Origin: JAWWPG01 sp033850885
Lineage (GTDB): Bacteria > Actinomycetota > Actinomycetes > Propionibacteriales > Nocardioidaceae
Length of the DNA stretch: 64,000 nt
Assembly: GCA_033850885.1 (NCBI GenBank)
Contig: JAWWPG010000041.1
Coordinates: 49,602 to 113,601 of the forward strand
Reading direction: 5' to 3'
Positions within the stretch are counted from its first letter, which is position 1. Every line of letters starts with the position of its first letter. The position numbers were made by a program, and so were the translations under genes. The notes beneath the pieces are model-generated. The model saw only the letters and a program-made list of their open reading frames with translations, was not told where the DNA came from and made no database searches. Shown here piece after piece: positions 1 through 8,291 of this stretch.

Positions 1-1
1 C

Positions 2-448
2 GCCGTGCTGGCGGAGGACGCGGCCGCGCTCGTCGGCCTCGTCATCGCCGCGGGCGGGGTGACGGCACACCAGGTGACCGGGTCTGCCGTACCCGACGCG
101 ATCGGGTCGATCCTGGTGGGTCTCCTGCTCGGCGTCGTCGGCGTCGTGCTGATCGACCGGAACCGACGGTTCCTGGTCGGACAGTCCGTGCCGCGGCCGA
201 TCCGGGCCCAGACGGTCGCGGCGCTCAGCTCCTACGAGGAGGTCGAGCGGGTGACGTTCCTTCGGATGGAGTTCATCGGCCCGCGCCAGATGTACATCGT
301 CGGCAGCGTCGACCTGGTCGGCGACAACGTCGAGTCGAGCATCGCCGAGACGCTCCGTACGCTGGAGCGCCGGCTGGAGGCACGTCCGAGCGTCGCTGAG
401 GCGGTCCTCACCGTATCCCGGGTGGACGAGCCCGCCATCGAGGCTTGA
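2..448 (+). CDS. Cation diffusion facilitator family transporter, C-terminal part (5' truncated by window edge)
   Basis: The open frame runs in from the left edge, so only the last ~149 residues are visible. They hold the end of the membrane domain (EDAAALVGL, then D-x-I-G-S-I-L-V-G-L-L-L-G, the usual last two helices of CDF proteins). A soluble alpha/beta tail follows (about residues 50-145) and looks like the cytoplasmic CDF dimerisation domain. CDF proteins export divalent metals such as Zn, Mn, Co or Fe by proton antiport. Metal specificity cannot be read because the N-terminal metal-site helices are missing. The gene is convergent with the lipoprotein gene that follows. Family call good; exact start unknown. 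Confidence 0.8.
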   Translation, partial: AVLAEDAAALVGLVIAAGGVTAHQVTGSAVPDAIGSILVGLLLGVVGVVLIDRNRRFLVGQSVPRPIRAQTVAALSSYEEVERVTFLRMEFIGPRQMYIVGSVDLVGDNVESSIAETLRTLERRLEARPSVAEAVLTVSRVDEPAIEA

Positions 449-508
449 CGACGAAGGGATACCCGGGGCATCAGCGTGGTGAAGATGGAGCGGGTGCAAG
501 CGCTGGGA

Positions 509-1495
509 TCAGGGTTTGACGCGGTAGACGCCGCCTTCGAGGTATGACGACACGTACGCCGTACCCCCGATGAGAACCAGGTCGATGTTGGCGCGGTCGT
601 AAAGCTGGTCGACCGTGCCGAGGCGCTCTCGTCGCAGGAGGGTCCGGCTCGAGGGGTCGAAAACGGCGAGCGTGGGGCCTTTCTGCAGCGCAACCAGCAG
701 CCGACCGTGTTGACCCGCACCGATGGCGTCGGGCGCGTCGGGGAGCGGTGTGTCGGACGTCTTGGCGAGGGTGCGCCTGTCGACTCCGACGAGAAGGTCG
801 GAGGAGGTGCAGGCGACCCACACGGTCTCAGCCTCGACCAGCATGCCCTGGGGGCCGTCACACAGCCGAGCCGAGCGGCGGATGTCGCCGCTGACGGGGT
901 CCACCGAGATGATCCGGCCCGACGCGAAGTCGCTCACCCACAGCGCGCCGGCGCCAGCCTCCACCAGCCGCGGAGCCTCGCCGACGCGGTACCGGTGGAC
1001 GATCTTGCCGCTTTGTGGATCGACCCGGACCAGCTCAGCCGACACCTGGAGGACGACCCAGAGGGAGCCGAACGCCGCGGTCACACCCTCCGGCTCCGAG
1101 CCCAGGCGGATCGTCTTCGTGACCTTGCCGGTCCGGCTGTCGAGCCGGACCAGGTTGCCATCGGTGAACACGGTCACCCAGACGGCACCACCTGCCATGG
1201 CCAGCCGCAGCGGCGCCGCGCCCACCGCTGTGGTGAGGTCGACCCGGGTGCCTCCCGCGCTGAGCCGGCTGACGGTCCCCGCGTCGGCGTTCGCCACCCA
1301 GACGCGACCCCGGGTGTCGACGGCGAGACCGACGGGGCCCGGCGCGGTCTTGACGAGGTCCCCCCGGGTCTGGCCACCAGCGGTGGTGGTCGCACGATCC
1401 AGGCTGGACCCGTCGGTGCCGACAGGCGAGGAGCTGCCGCCGCATGCGCCCGACACCAGCAGTGCGGCGCACGCGAGGGACAGTCGAAGGCCCAT
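509..1495 (-). CDS. Secreted lipoprotein with YVTN/Vgb-like beta-propeller repeats
   Basis: 328 residues. The N-terminus is a hydrophobic signal peptide ending in a lipobox-like SGAC (Cys ~18), then a Gly/Ser-rich spacer, so it is probably a lipid-anchored extracytoplasmic protein. The rest is repeated ~40-residue blades with the pattern G-x-(LV)-W-V-(AT/S), for example RVWVANADAGTVSRL, GAVWVTVF, GSLWVVLQ, GALWVSDFASGRI. This is typical of YVTN/SMP-30/Vgb-type beta-propellers. Such proteins bind ligands or scaffold; no catalytic residues are recognisable, and function is unassigned. It ends 60 bp from the CDF gene (convergent) and lies downstream of the HTH regulator on the same strand, so co-transcription is possible. 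Confidence 0.7.
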   Translation of the reverse strand: MGLRLSLACAALLVSGACGGSSSPVGTDGSSLDRATTTAGGQTRGDLVKTAPGPVGLAVDTRGRVWVANADAGTVSRLSAGGTRVDLTTAVGAAPLRLAMAGGAVWVTVFTDGNLVRLDSRTGKVTKTIRLGSEPEGVTAAFGSLWVVLQVSAELVRVDPQSGKIVHRYRVGEAPRLVEAGAGALWVSDFASGRIISVDPVSGDIRRSARLCDGPQGMLVEAETVWVACTSSDLLVGVDRRTLAKTSDTPLPDAPDAIGAGQHGRLLVALQKGPTLAVFDPSSRTLLRRERLGTVDQLYDRANIDLVLIGGTAYVSSYLEGGVYRVKP

Positions 1496-1546
1496 GGGGG
1501 GACCGTAGGCGCATCAAGCAGCCTTGTCGAGATTTTTCGACACCCG

Positions 1547-2581
1547 TTACGCGCTTGGTATGGAACGCGCGGCCGAGCCGGAGAGTTCGCTGAAGCCCGC
1601 GGGCCGGAGGCGGTACAGCGTGGCGTTGCCAGGCGTCACCGACACGTGGATGAGACCCGCTGCGCGCAGGATGGCCAGGTGGTGGAGCAGCGTCGTGCGC
1701 GGTGCGCCCAGGTCGCGAGCCAGGTCAACCGCGGTCAGCTCACCGCCGCGCAACGCCGTGAGCAGTCGCATCCGGGTCCGGTCGCCGACCGCTCGGCTGA
1801 GCTCGAGCAGTCGGCGGGTGTCGTCCGCCTCGTCCTCTGGACCCCCGATCGGCGGGTGCAGGATGATCGTGTGCTCGCGCCCGTCGACCACCACGATGAC
1901 CGGCGCCACTCGCGGCGACGAGACCGCCACCACTCGGTCGAGACCTGCGGGGTAGTAGGACAGGCCCCCGATCGTCTCGTCGAGGTATGCCCGGCTCCCG
2001 ATCCCGGCCAACCGTGTTTCGGCCGCGGTCGCATGGCGGTGCAGCTCCACCACCAGTGCCGACTCGGCGGCGGACGGCAGGAGCTGCTCGCGCCAGCTGT
2101 CGAGGAGCTCGAGGATCTCCCCGCGTACGGCGCTGCTCGAGCTCGTGAGGAGCCAGTCCGTCGCCTCCAGGACGTGGGCGTCGGAGGCGAAGACGTCGCC
2201 GAGCCGGCTTCGGGCCTGCCGCTTCCCCGCAAGGGCTCCTCGAATGACGTCCTCGTCGAGCAGGTCGAGGAGCTGACGCCGGTCCCCGCCGATCGCGACG
2301 TAGTGAACATCCTCCGGAGCGCTCTCGCTCACCATCGCGATCAACCGGCGGAGATCCCACGGCGGAGCAGCCCTGGTCAGCAGGCCGGCGAGGTTGATCC
2401 AGCCGAACCTGCCCAACGCCGCCACCCGCCGTACGAAGCCAGGGCCGAGGATGGCCTCCGCCTCCGCGTGCGACGCCTGACCCGTCGCAAAGGTCTCGCG
2501 CCAGTTCGGGTCGGCGAGCGCCGCCGCCGCGAGCAGCACCTCGAACCCGGTGCCCTCGCCAATCTCGACGCGCGGCTCCAT
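1547..2581 (-). CDS. ArsR-type transcriptional regulator with large N-terminal effector domain and C-terminal HTH
   Basis: 344 residues from the ATG at 2581. The C-terminal ~80 residues form a winged HTH of ArsR type (LLELSRAVGDRTRMRLL, LTAVDLARDLGAPRTTLLHH, LAILRAAGLIHV). The N-terminal ~250 residues are a helical region without a recognised ligand motif. This C-terminal-HTH layout is common in actinobacterial DUF5937-like regulators. The frame stays open upstream of 2581 through the tandem-repeat region, but the repeat makes that an artefact, and the ATG at 2581 gives normal coding character immediately. It is transcribed away from the sulfotransferase-like gene, with the 62-bp repeats between them. 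Regulon unknown; the lipoprotein downstream is one candidate. Confidence 0.75.
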   Translation of the reverse strand: MEPRVEIGEGTGFEVLLAAAALADPNWRETFATGQASHAEAEAILGPGFVRRVAALGRFGWINLAGLLTRAAPPWDLRRLIAMVSESAPEDVHYVAIGGDRRQLLDLLDEDVIRGALAGKRQARSRLGDVFASDAHVLEATDWLLTSSSSAVRGEILELLDSWREQLLPSAAESALVVELHRHATAAETRLAGIGSRAYLDETIGGLSYYPAGLDRVVAVSSPRVAPVIVVVDGREHTIILHPPIGGPEDEADDTRRLLELSRAVGDRTRMRLLTALRGGELTAVDLARDLGAPRTTLLHHLAILRAAGLIHVSVTPGNATLYRLRPAGFSELSGSAARSIPSA

Positions 2582-2609
2582 CGAACCATATTGGCCCCTC
2601 TCGCGTCTA

Positions 2610-2753
2610 GGTGGTGCACCACCCAAGCAGCCCTCCTGCCACCCGAATCTGGATGGCTCCGGGGGTATCTGGGTGGTGCACCACCCAAGCAGCCCTCCTG
2701 CCACCCGAATCTGAGTGGCTCCCGGGGTATCTGGGTGGTGCACCACCCAAACG
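2610..2753. repeat. 62-bp tandem repeat (about 2.3 copies), each led by a GGTGGTGCACCACCC palindrome
   Basis: Copies begin at 2610, 2672 and 2734, exactly 62 bp apart. The third is cut after ~20 bp. The two full copies differ at only a few positions (2651-2665 against 2713-2727). The head of copies 2 and 3, with the preceding G, is a perfect 16-bp palindrome GGGTGGTGCACCACCC. The array fills the gap between the divergent ArsR-type and sulfotransferase-like genes. A 14-bp piece of the third copy (GCACCACCCAAACG) recurs at 28986-28999 after another gene. Confidence 0.9.
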
Positions 2754-2842
2754 CGTCCAGCGCTGGGCAGGCACCCCGGCCGGTGCGGCGTCGCCGCCTG
2801 ACCGGCTACCCTGTGCTTTCCTGACCGGCTAGCCTGCGCTTC

Positions 2843-4135
2843 ATGGCGCGCCGGGTCTACCTGCACATCGGCCTGATGAAGACAGCGACGTCGTACATCG
2901 GGCAGCTCTGTGAGCTGAACCGTGACCGGCTCGCGGCTGCCCGAGTCCTCTGGCCGGCCGGGGACCTGCGCTACCAGGCGATCCGGGACCTCTTCGGAAG
3001 GGCAGCCGAGACGGATGCGCCGGGTGCGTGGCGTGCACTCAACCGGCAGCTGCGCGAACAGCAAGGCGACGTCATCATCTGCAACGAGCTGTTGGCGGCA
3101 GTGGACGACCGCCGCGTCAGACGCCTGGTGGGTGTGCTGGATCCCGCTGAGGTGCATGTCGTCGTCACCCTCCGGGACCTCGCGCGAGTCATCCCGTCGC
3201 ACTGGCAGACCACCATCAAGAACGGCAGGACACACGAGTGGTCCGACTTCGCAGCGGCTGTCTGCATGGACAGCCCGGACGAGTACGTCGCCGCCGAGGC
3301 GGAAACCTGGGCGAAGGATCCGCCAGCGGGCGAGGACTCTCCGGCGCTGCGCCTGAACAGGTGGTTCTGGCAGCGACACGACGCGCCGGCGATCGTCTCC
3401 CGGTGGCAGCGGTTCGTGCCCCCGGAGCGAGTTACCGTCGTGACCGTACCGCCGGCGGGAGGCGATCGGGAGGCCGTCGCTCGTCGGTTCGGCTCCGTCG
3501 TCGGAGTGGACCTGCTCGGCCTCGAGCAACCGGAGTCATGGAGCAACTCCTCGCTCGGCGCCCACTCCGCCGAGCTGATGCGCCGGCTCAACGAGGACGC
3601 CACGGATCTCGATGCCGCTGAGCGTTCGTACGGCTTCAAGCACGCGCTCGGCAGGTCCCTGGTCGCGGGTGGTCAGGAGTCCGAGCCCCGGTTCGCGCTG
3701 AACCCGCCGCAACAGGACTGGGTCAGCCGCCGCGCGCACGCGATGGTCAGGCAGCTCGAGCGATCCGGGGTCCGGGTTGTCGGTGACCTCGCTGACCTGA
3801 TTCCGGCACCGCACCCTCCGAGCGACGCCCTGGACCCTGCGGCATCCTCGGACCCCGAGCTTCTGCAGGCCGCCTCCCGGGGGCTCATCGGAATGGTCAG
3901 GTCCTTCGCCGAGCTCCGGTCAGAGCTGGCCGCCGAGGCCGCCGCCGTGAGCCAGCTCCGCGCGAAGAGTGACCGGCTGCAGCAACGTGTCGAGGCCCAG
4001 CGCCGCCGGATCGACGAGCTGGCACGTCGGCTGGATCCAAGCCCCCATGCCAGGGTTCCCGCCTGGACCCGGCTGAGGTCCCGGCTGGCCTCAGCCTGCT
4101 TGGTGCGCCGGGTGGTCACCCGGCTCCGCGGCTGA
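2843..4135 (+). CDS. Sulfotransferase-like protein, paralogue 1
   Basis: 430 residues. The N-terminus HIGLMKTATSYIGQL matches the PAPS-binding 5'-phosphosulfate loop of bacterial sulfotransferases (HIG-x-x-K-T-x-T-T/S-Y). A second conserved stretch, VVTLRDLARVIPSHWQ (~residues 108-123), resembles the 3'-phosphate-binding R...S region. The C-terminal ~100 residues (LRSELAAEAAAVSQLRAKSDRLQQRVEAQ) are a predicted coiled coil followed by a basic tail. The substrate cannot be inferred; glycans and lipids are the usual acceptors. A clear paralogue lies at 22209-23414. Its stop codon abuts the stop of the convergent reductase gene (TGATCA at 4133-4138). No strong ribosome-binding site is visible before the ATG. 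Confidence 0.72.
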   Translation: MARRVYLHIGLMKTATSYIGQLCELNRDRLAAARVLWPAGDLRYQAIRDLFGRAAETDAPGAWRALNRQLREQQGDVIICNELLAAVDDRRVRRLVGVLDPAEVHVVVTLRDLARVIPSHWQTTIKNGRTHEWSDFAAAVCMDSPDEYVAAEAETWAKDPPAGEDSPALRLNRWFWQRHDAPAIVSRWQRFVPPERVTVVTVPPAGGDREAVARRFGSVVGVDLLGLEQPESWSNSSLGAHSAELMRRLNEDATDLDAAERSYGFKHALGRSLVAGGQESEPRFALNPPQQDWVSRRAHAMVRQLERSGVRVVGDLADLIPAPHPPSDALDPAASSDPELLQAASRGLIGMVRSFAELRSELAAEAAAVSQLRAKSDRLQQRVEAQRRRIDELARRLDPSPHARVPAWTRLRSRLASACLVRRVVTRLRG

Positions 4136-5044
4136 TCAGGCGACCGTGATGATGATCTTTCCCAGCACGTGGCCGGCCTGGCTCATCTCGTGGGCCTTGG
4201 CCGCCTCGTCGAGGGGGAAGGTCGCCGCGACGGGCATCGTGAACCGACCTTGCTCGAAGAGATCCGCTGCCTCCTGACGCCCTTCGGGCGCGTGGTCCGC
4301 ACCGCCCGACGTGATGCGAACGCCGTGCTCGGGGGCACTGTAGTCGGCGATCGTGATCACCTTGTCCGGGCTCCCGGTGATCGCGACGAGCTCGGGAAGG
4401 GCGCCCTGTCCGACCACGTCGAAGGCCAGGTCGACGCCCTGTGGCGCGATGTCCCGTACGCGCTCGGCCAAGCCGTCGCCGTACGTCGTCACCTGAGCAC
4501 CGAGCGACCGCAGGAAGTCGTGGTTGGCCTCGCTGGCAGTGGCGACGACCGTGCCGCCGGCGGCGCCGGCGAACTGGACGGCGGCGAGTCCGACCCCGCC
4601 TGCCGCGCCGTTGATGAGGATCGTCTCGCCCTCCCGGAGGCCGAGCAGGTTCAGCACCCGGCGGGCGGTCTCGGTGACCACAGGAAGGCCGGCGGCTTCC
4701 TCGAACGACATCGACGGCGGCTTTGCCGCCCACTCGGTGAGCACCGCGAGCTCGGCGGCTGCTCCACCAGCTGTCGACCCGAACACCTCGTCCCCGACCG
4801 AGATGCCAGCGACCCCGTCGCCGACCTCGTCGACGACCCCCGATGCGTCCATCCCGACGCCCGCAGGGAGCTCGATCGCCCACATCTGGGCGAGGGCGCC
4901 GCTGCGGAGCTTCCAGTCGATGGGGTTGACACCAGCTGCTCGGACGGTGATCCGGATCTGTCCCGGCCCGGCATGCGGCTCCTCGACGTCCACCACCTCG
5001 AGAACGTCCGGGTCCCCGTACTCTGCGAACTGCAATGCCTTCAC
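4136..5044 (-). CDS. Zinc-independent MDR-family (quinone-oxidoreductase-like) NADP-dependent reductase
   Basis: 302 residues from the GTG at 5044, which has a GAGGAG ribosome-binding site 7-8 nt upstream. An in-frame extension to 5215 is out of character for the family. The start KALQFAEYGDPDVLEV and AAGVNPIDWKLRSG are the GroES-like domain signature of quinone-oxidoreductase MDR proteins. LINGAAGGVGLAAVQFA (~residues 140-156) is the Rossmann nucleotide-binding motif. Catalytic zinc cysteines are absent, as in the QOR subgroup. The expected role is NADPH-dependent reduction of a quinone or enone. It follows the flavoprotein gene at a gap of 109 bp and may share its transcript. Confidence 0.85.
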   Translation of the reverse strand: MKALQFAEYGDPDVLEVVDVEEPHAGPGQIRITVRAAGVNPIDWKLRSGALAQMWAIELPAGVGMDASGVVDEVGDGVAGISVGDEVFGSTAGGAAAELAVLTEWAAKPPSMSFEEAAGLPVVTETARRVLNLLGLREGETILINGAAGGVGLAAVQFAGAAGGTVVATASEANHDFLRSLGAQVTTYGDGLAERVRDIAPQGVDLAFDVVGQGALPELVAITGSPDKVITIADYSAPEHGVRITSGGADHAPEGRQEAADLFEQGRFTMPVAATFPLDEAAKAHEMSQAGHVLGKIIITVA

Positions 5045-5153
5045 GTTGTGCTCCTCGAGTGGGTCGTAGGCTCGCGCACCGCGCGATGATTCGTGCCCAA
5101 CGTGTCGAGCCACCCGGCTATTCCGGCACCGGACGCGCAGGACGCCCCGGACG

Positions 5154-6758
5154 CTAATCAGCGAGGTCGCGGATGATCCGCTGGCTGGCGAGCCTTCCCG
5201 GTGAGCCGATGACACATCCGCCGGGGTGGGTGCCGGAGCCGCACTGGTAGTACCCGTCGATGGGGGTCCGGTACTGGCTCCAGCCCGGTGCCGGGCGGAA
5301 GAAGTACATCTGAGGAGCGAGGAACTCCCCGGCGAAGATGTTGCCCTCGCTGAGGCCGGTGACGCGTTCGATGTCCAACGGTGTCACGACCTCTCGGTGC
5401 AGCACCAGGTCACCGAAGCCCGGGAAGCGCGACTCCAGCTCGGCCTGGACGGTGTCCCCGAACCTGCCGCGCTCGGTGTCCCAGTCCCCGCCCTTGAGGT
5501 GGTACGGCGCGTACTGCACGAAGCACGACATCACATGCTTGCCGGGCGGAGCCATGTCCGGGTCGATGACCGACTGGATCGCTGCGTCGATGTAGGGGCG
5601 CTTGCTGTACCAGCCGTACTTGGCGTCGTCGAAGGCGCGCTCGAGGTACTCGATGGTGGGACCGATGTTGATGAAGCCGCCGTACTGGTCGTGCGTGTCC
5701 GGCAGCGCGGGGTACGTCGGCAGCCCGTCCAGGGCGAAGTTGACCTTCGCGGAGGTGCCCTGGAAACGGAAGCGCTCGATGTTCTCGACGAGGTCGCTGG
5801 GCAGCTCACGGGGCTCGACGAGCTCGAGGAAGGTGCGCCGCGGATCCAGGGCCGAGACGACGACCGGGGCCGAGATCTCGGTGCCGTCGTCCAGCGCCAC
5901 GCCGGTGGCCCTGCCGTCCTTGGTCAGGACGGCTGTCACGGGCGACTCCAGGCGGATCTCGGCGCCGTACGACGCCGCGGCTCGCGCCAGCACCTGGGTG
6001 AAGCCTCCGTTGCCGCCCTTGTGGAAAGCCCACGAGCCCAGGTGACCGTCGTACTCGCCCATCTTGTGGAAGAGCATCACCAGCCCGGAGCCCTGCGACA
6101 TCGGACCGACCTTGGATCCGATGATGCTCGAGGAAGCGTGGTAGCCCTGCACCGCCTCGTTCTCGAAGTAGTCCTGGATCCAGTCCGACGCGCTGCCGCT
6201 GAGCAGCCGGACGGAGTCGTGCAGCACCTTCTTCTCGATGCCTCCGAGGTGGGACAACAACCAGGACACGTCGGCCAGGTCCTCTGGCTCCTTGCCGAAG
6301 ATGTTCGGCGGCGGGTTGTCGAAGAGGGGCCGGATGGCCTGGCAGACCCGGTCCAGGTCGTGGTGGTAGCGGTCGTACGCGTCGGCGTCGTGCGGCGAGT
6401 GCCGCCTGATCTCCTGGATGTTCAGGCCGTGGTCGTTCCCGAGAAGGATGTAGTCGCCGTCCTGAGTCGGGTGGAAGGACGAGGGCATCATCAGCGGCAT
6501 GAACCCGTGCTGGACCAGGTCGAGCTCGTGGATGATGTCCGGTCGCAGCAGGCTCAGCGCGTAGGAGAACGTCGTGAACTGGAAGCCCGGCACGAGCTCC
6601 TCCGTGATGGCCGCCCCGCCGACCAACGGACGTCGCTCCAGGATGAGGGTCCGCAGCCCGGCCTTGGCCAGGTAGGCGCCGTTGACCAGGCCGTTGTGTC
6701 CGCCACCGACGACGATGGCGTCGTACGTCGACGCAGTACGGGAACGTGATGGGTTCAT
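5154..6758 (-). CDS. FAD-dependent oxidoreductase, phytoene desaturase / PYROXD2-like
   Basis: 534 residues. The N-terminal dinucleotide-binding motif is DAIVVGGGHNGLVNGAYLAKAG, followed by LILERRPLVGGAAIT, the usual beta-alpha-beta plus G-G start of phytoene-desaturase-type amine oxidases. The C-terminus has the second FAD motif (YYQCGSGTHPGGCVIGSPGRLA, ~residues 500-522). Length and motifs fit the PYROXD2/carotenoid-dehydrogenase-related group rather than true carotenoid enzymes, and no crt genes are nearby. It lies 6 bp downstream of the GcvT-like gene, so the two are almost certainly translated from one mRNA. The substrate is unknown; it may oxidise the same compound that the GcvT-like protein demethylates (inference). 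Confidence 0.82.
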   Translation of the reverse strand: MNPSRSRTASTYDAIVVGGGHNGLVNGAYLAKAGLRTLILERRPLVGGAAITEELVPGFQFTTFSYALSLLRPDIIHELDLVQHGFMPLMMPSSFHPTQDGDYILLGNDHGLNIQEIRRHSPHDADAYDRYHHDLDRVCQAIRPLFDNPPPNIFGKEPEDLADVSWLLSHLGGIEKKVLHDSVRLLSGSASDWIQDYFENEAVQGYHASSSIIGSKVGPMSQGSGLVMLFHKMGEYDGHLGSWAFHKGGNGGFTQVLARAAASYGAEIRLESPVTAVLTKDGRATGVALDDGTEISAPVVVSALDPRRTFLELVEPRELPSDLVENIERFRFQGTSAKVNFALDGLPTYPALPDTHDQYGGFINIGPTIEYLERAFDDAKYGWYSKRPYIDAAIQSVIDPDMAPPGKHVMSCFVQYAPYHLKGGDWDTERGRFGDTVQAELESRFPGFGDLVLHREVVTPLDIERVTGLSEGNIFAGEFLAPQMYFFRPAPGWSQYRTPIDGYYQCGSGTHPGGCVIGSPGRLASQRIIRDLAD

Positions 6759-6764
6759 GACAGG

Positions 6765-7961
6765 TCACGCCGTCTTTCGCTTGGGGTTGAACAACGGGAG
6801 CCGCGCGGTCCTGGCCAGCACCGTGGTGTTGTGATGGTTGACGGCGAGCTCGAGATGGACCGTGGTCTCCGGTTGCGCAAGGTCGGGGTGTACCCGCGCC
6901 AGGCCGATGTGTCGTTGGAGCACGGGGGAGTACATGAAGCTCGTCGCGTAACCGCCGTGAACGCCGGCGTCGTCGTAGAGCATCGACTCGTAGGCGAGCG
7001 GGCGCTCGTCCTTCGGCGGCAAGAGCCCGGCGTCGCGATAGAGCCGGTCCCAGTCCCGCCAGTCCACGACGATCGCCACCGTGGCCCACCGCGAGGTGTT
7101 TTGGTCGAGCTCGCGCCGGATCGCGTCGCGGCCGACGAAGGCGCGTTCGTCGTCGATGTTGCGAAGCATCCAGCCCATGCCGAGCTCCTTCGGCGTCACC
7201 CGGTCGTGGTCGGTGAAGGCGAGCCGGCTGTTGTGGAAGTCCACATCGATCAGCGGGAGACCGGCTTCGATGCGCAGCATCATCAGCGCCTCCTCGCCGA
7301 ACGGCCGCATGCCGCGGCCGTCACCGGCCGCCAGGACCGCGTCCAGGACGTCGAGCGCCTGGTCGGCCTCGACGGTGATCTCGTAGCCGAGGTCGCCCGT
7401 GTACCCGGTGCGGGAGAGGGTTACCGGAGCGGAGGCGATCTTCGTCTGGTTGTGCTCGAAGTAATGCAGTGCCTCGGCGTCGCCCGTCAGCTCGGCGAGG
7501 ACCTCGCGCGAGCGGGGTCCCTGCACGGCAAGCACCCCGTACGCGTCGGTGACGTCCTCGAGCTCGACCTGCAGCCTCCCGCGAAGGCTGGCCAGGTAAC
7601 CGAGGTTCGGACGGGCGGCGGTCATCAGGAACTCGGTCGGAGAGTGCCGGAAGACGACGCCGTCCTCCATGACGAAACCGCGGTCGTCGCACCAGATCGT
7701 GTACTGCGCGCGGCCGGGTCGGCAGGTGCGGATGTCCCGTACCAGGATGCCGGCAAGGAGTCGCTCGGCGTCACGACCTCGGATCCAGTACTTGAAGAGC
7801 TGGGAGGTGTCGAAGATCCCGACGCTGTTTCGAACGGCGAAGTACTCATGCTTCGGCGCGTCGCCGTAGCGCAGCGCGGACAGGTGGCCCTGCCAGTGGG
7901 TGTAGAGGCCGCTGGTGTTGAGCTGGCTGAGCCGGGGGTGGAACGGCGTCGTGCTGACCAT
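6765..7961 (-). CDS. Aminomethyltransferase (GcvT)-family protein, probable folate-dependent demethylase
   Basis: 398 residues from the ATG at 7961, which follows an AAGGAGA ribosome-binding site. GcvT-fold signatures are present: VGIFDTSQLFKYWIRGRDAERLL (GcvT I), YGVLAVQGPRSREVLAEL, LSRTGYTGDLGYEITV (GcvT II) and ALMMLRIEAGLPLIDVDF. No glycine-cleavage partners (gcvP, gcvH) are adjacent, so it is more likely a stand-alone tetrahydrofolate-dependent methyl or aminomethyl transferase of the kind that demethylates small catabolic substrates. It is first in the minus-strand operon with the flavoprotein and possibly the MDR reductase. The iteron array at 8043-8133 lies just upstream of its start. 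Confidence 0.8.
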   Translation of the reverse strand: MVSTTPFHPRLSQLNTSGLYTHWQGHLSALRYGDAPKHEYFAVRNSVGIFDTSQLFKYWIRGRDAERLLAGILVRDIRTCRPGRAQYTIWCDDRGFVMEDGVVFRHSPTEFLMTAARPNLGYLASLRGRLQVELEDVTDAYGVLAVQGPRSREVLAELTGDAEALHYFEHNQTKIASAPVTLSRTGYTGDLGYEITVEADQALDVLDAVLAAGDGRGMRPFGEEALMMLRIEAGLPLIDVDFHNSRLAFTDHDRVTPKELGMGWMLRNIDDERAFVGRDAIRRELDQNTSRWATVAIVVDWRDWDRLYRDAGLLPPKDERPLAYESMLYDDAGVHGGYATSFMYSPVLQRHIGLARVHPDLAQPETTVHLELAVNHHNTTVLARTARLPLFNPKRKTA

Positions 7962-8042
7962 CCGCGAGGCATCTCCTTCGACCGTACGATGCTGGAGCGG
8001 CCGGATACCGTCCAGCCGGCCCACGAAGCCTATCGAGAGACG

Positions 8043-8133
8043 CGAAGTTGCTGCCGAGCCGTCGCAAAGTTGCTGCCGAGCCGTCGCAAAGTTGCTTCCG
8101 AGCCGTCGCAAAGCTGCCGTCGAGCCGAGGTTC
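8043..8133. repeat. Four 22-bp direct repeats (iterons) in the divergent promoter region
   Basis: The unit TTGCTGCCGAGCCGTCGCAAAG recurs with a strict 22-bp period (GTTGC at 8047, 8069 and 8091; a degenerate copy at 8113). Junctions between units form the inverted repeat GCAA-AG-TTGC (8064-8073 and 8086-8095, degenerate at 8108-8117). The spacing is two helical turns, so bound proteins would lie on one face. A further degenerate copy is near 8195-8213. The array is 80 bp upstream of the GcvT-like gene and 160 bp upstream of the cyclase gene, where a shared operator would sit. Confidence 0.85.
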
Positions 8134-8220
8134 GGAACGCTCCGGTGGTGTTTCCCTGGTGGATCCAACCTCTTCGTGCCTTACCAGACTTCGGCGCAGA
8201 GTTGCCGTCGAGACCATGGC

Positions 8221-8237
8221 GGCGGAATATCATTCCG
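8221..8237. promoter_or_regulatory. 17-bp palindrome, putative operator
   Basis: GCGGAAT-ATC-ATTCCGC is a perfect inverted repeat (7-bp arms, 3-bp spacer). It lies 55 bp upstream of the TTG start of the cyclase-family gene and 90 bp from the 22-bp iterons. Geometry and position suggest a dimeric repressor site. The core resembles IclR-type boxes, but the regulator is not identifiable from this window. Confidence 0.45.
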
Positions 8238-8291
8238 CTGGCGCTTACACCGCCCGAGCGAACGCCGGGCGGACCCCTCGAGGAGGTCCCG

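Noticed and set aside
2610..2753. CRISPR array or IS terminal repeats
   Set aside because: Units are directly adjacent with no variable spacers, and there is no transposase or target-site duplication.
707..2824. A 705-codon plus-strand frame, open across the lipoprotein, the ArsR-type gene and the repeats
   Set aside because: It is antisense to two genes with clear family motifs, is Arg/His/Gly-rich with no domain, and crosses the tandem repeat. It is a by-product of high GC.
5226..6749. A 507-codon plus-strand frame opposite the flavoprotein gene
   Set aside because: It mirrors the real gene, has Val/Leu/Arg-rich shadow composition and no motif.
8043..8133. CRISPR array
   Set aside because: The 22-bp units are contiguous without unique spacers, and no cas genes are present.
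6831..8291. In-frame upstream extension of the cyclase gene to 6831
   Set aside because: The added ~487 residues are antisense to the GcvT-like gene. AGGAGG plus TTG at 8292 explains the true start.
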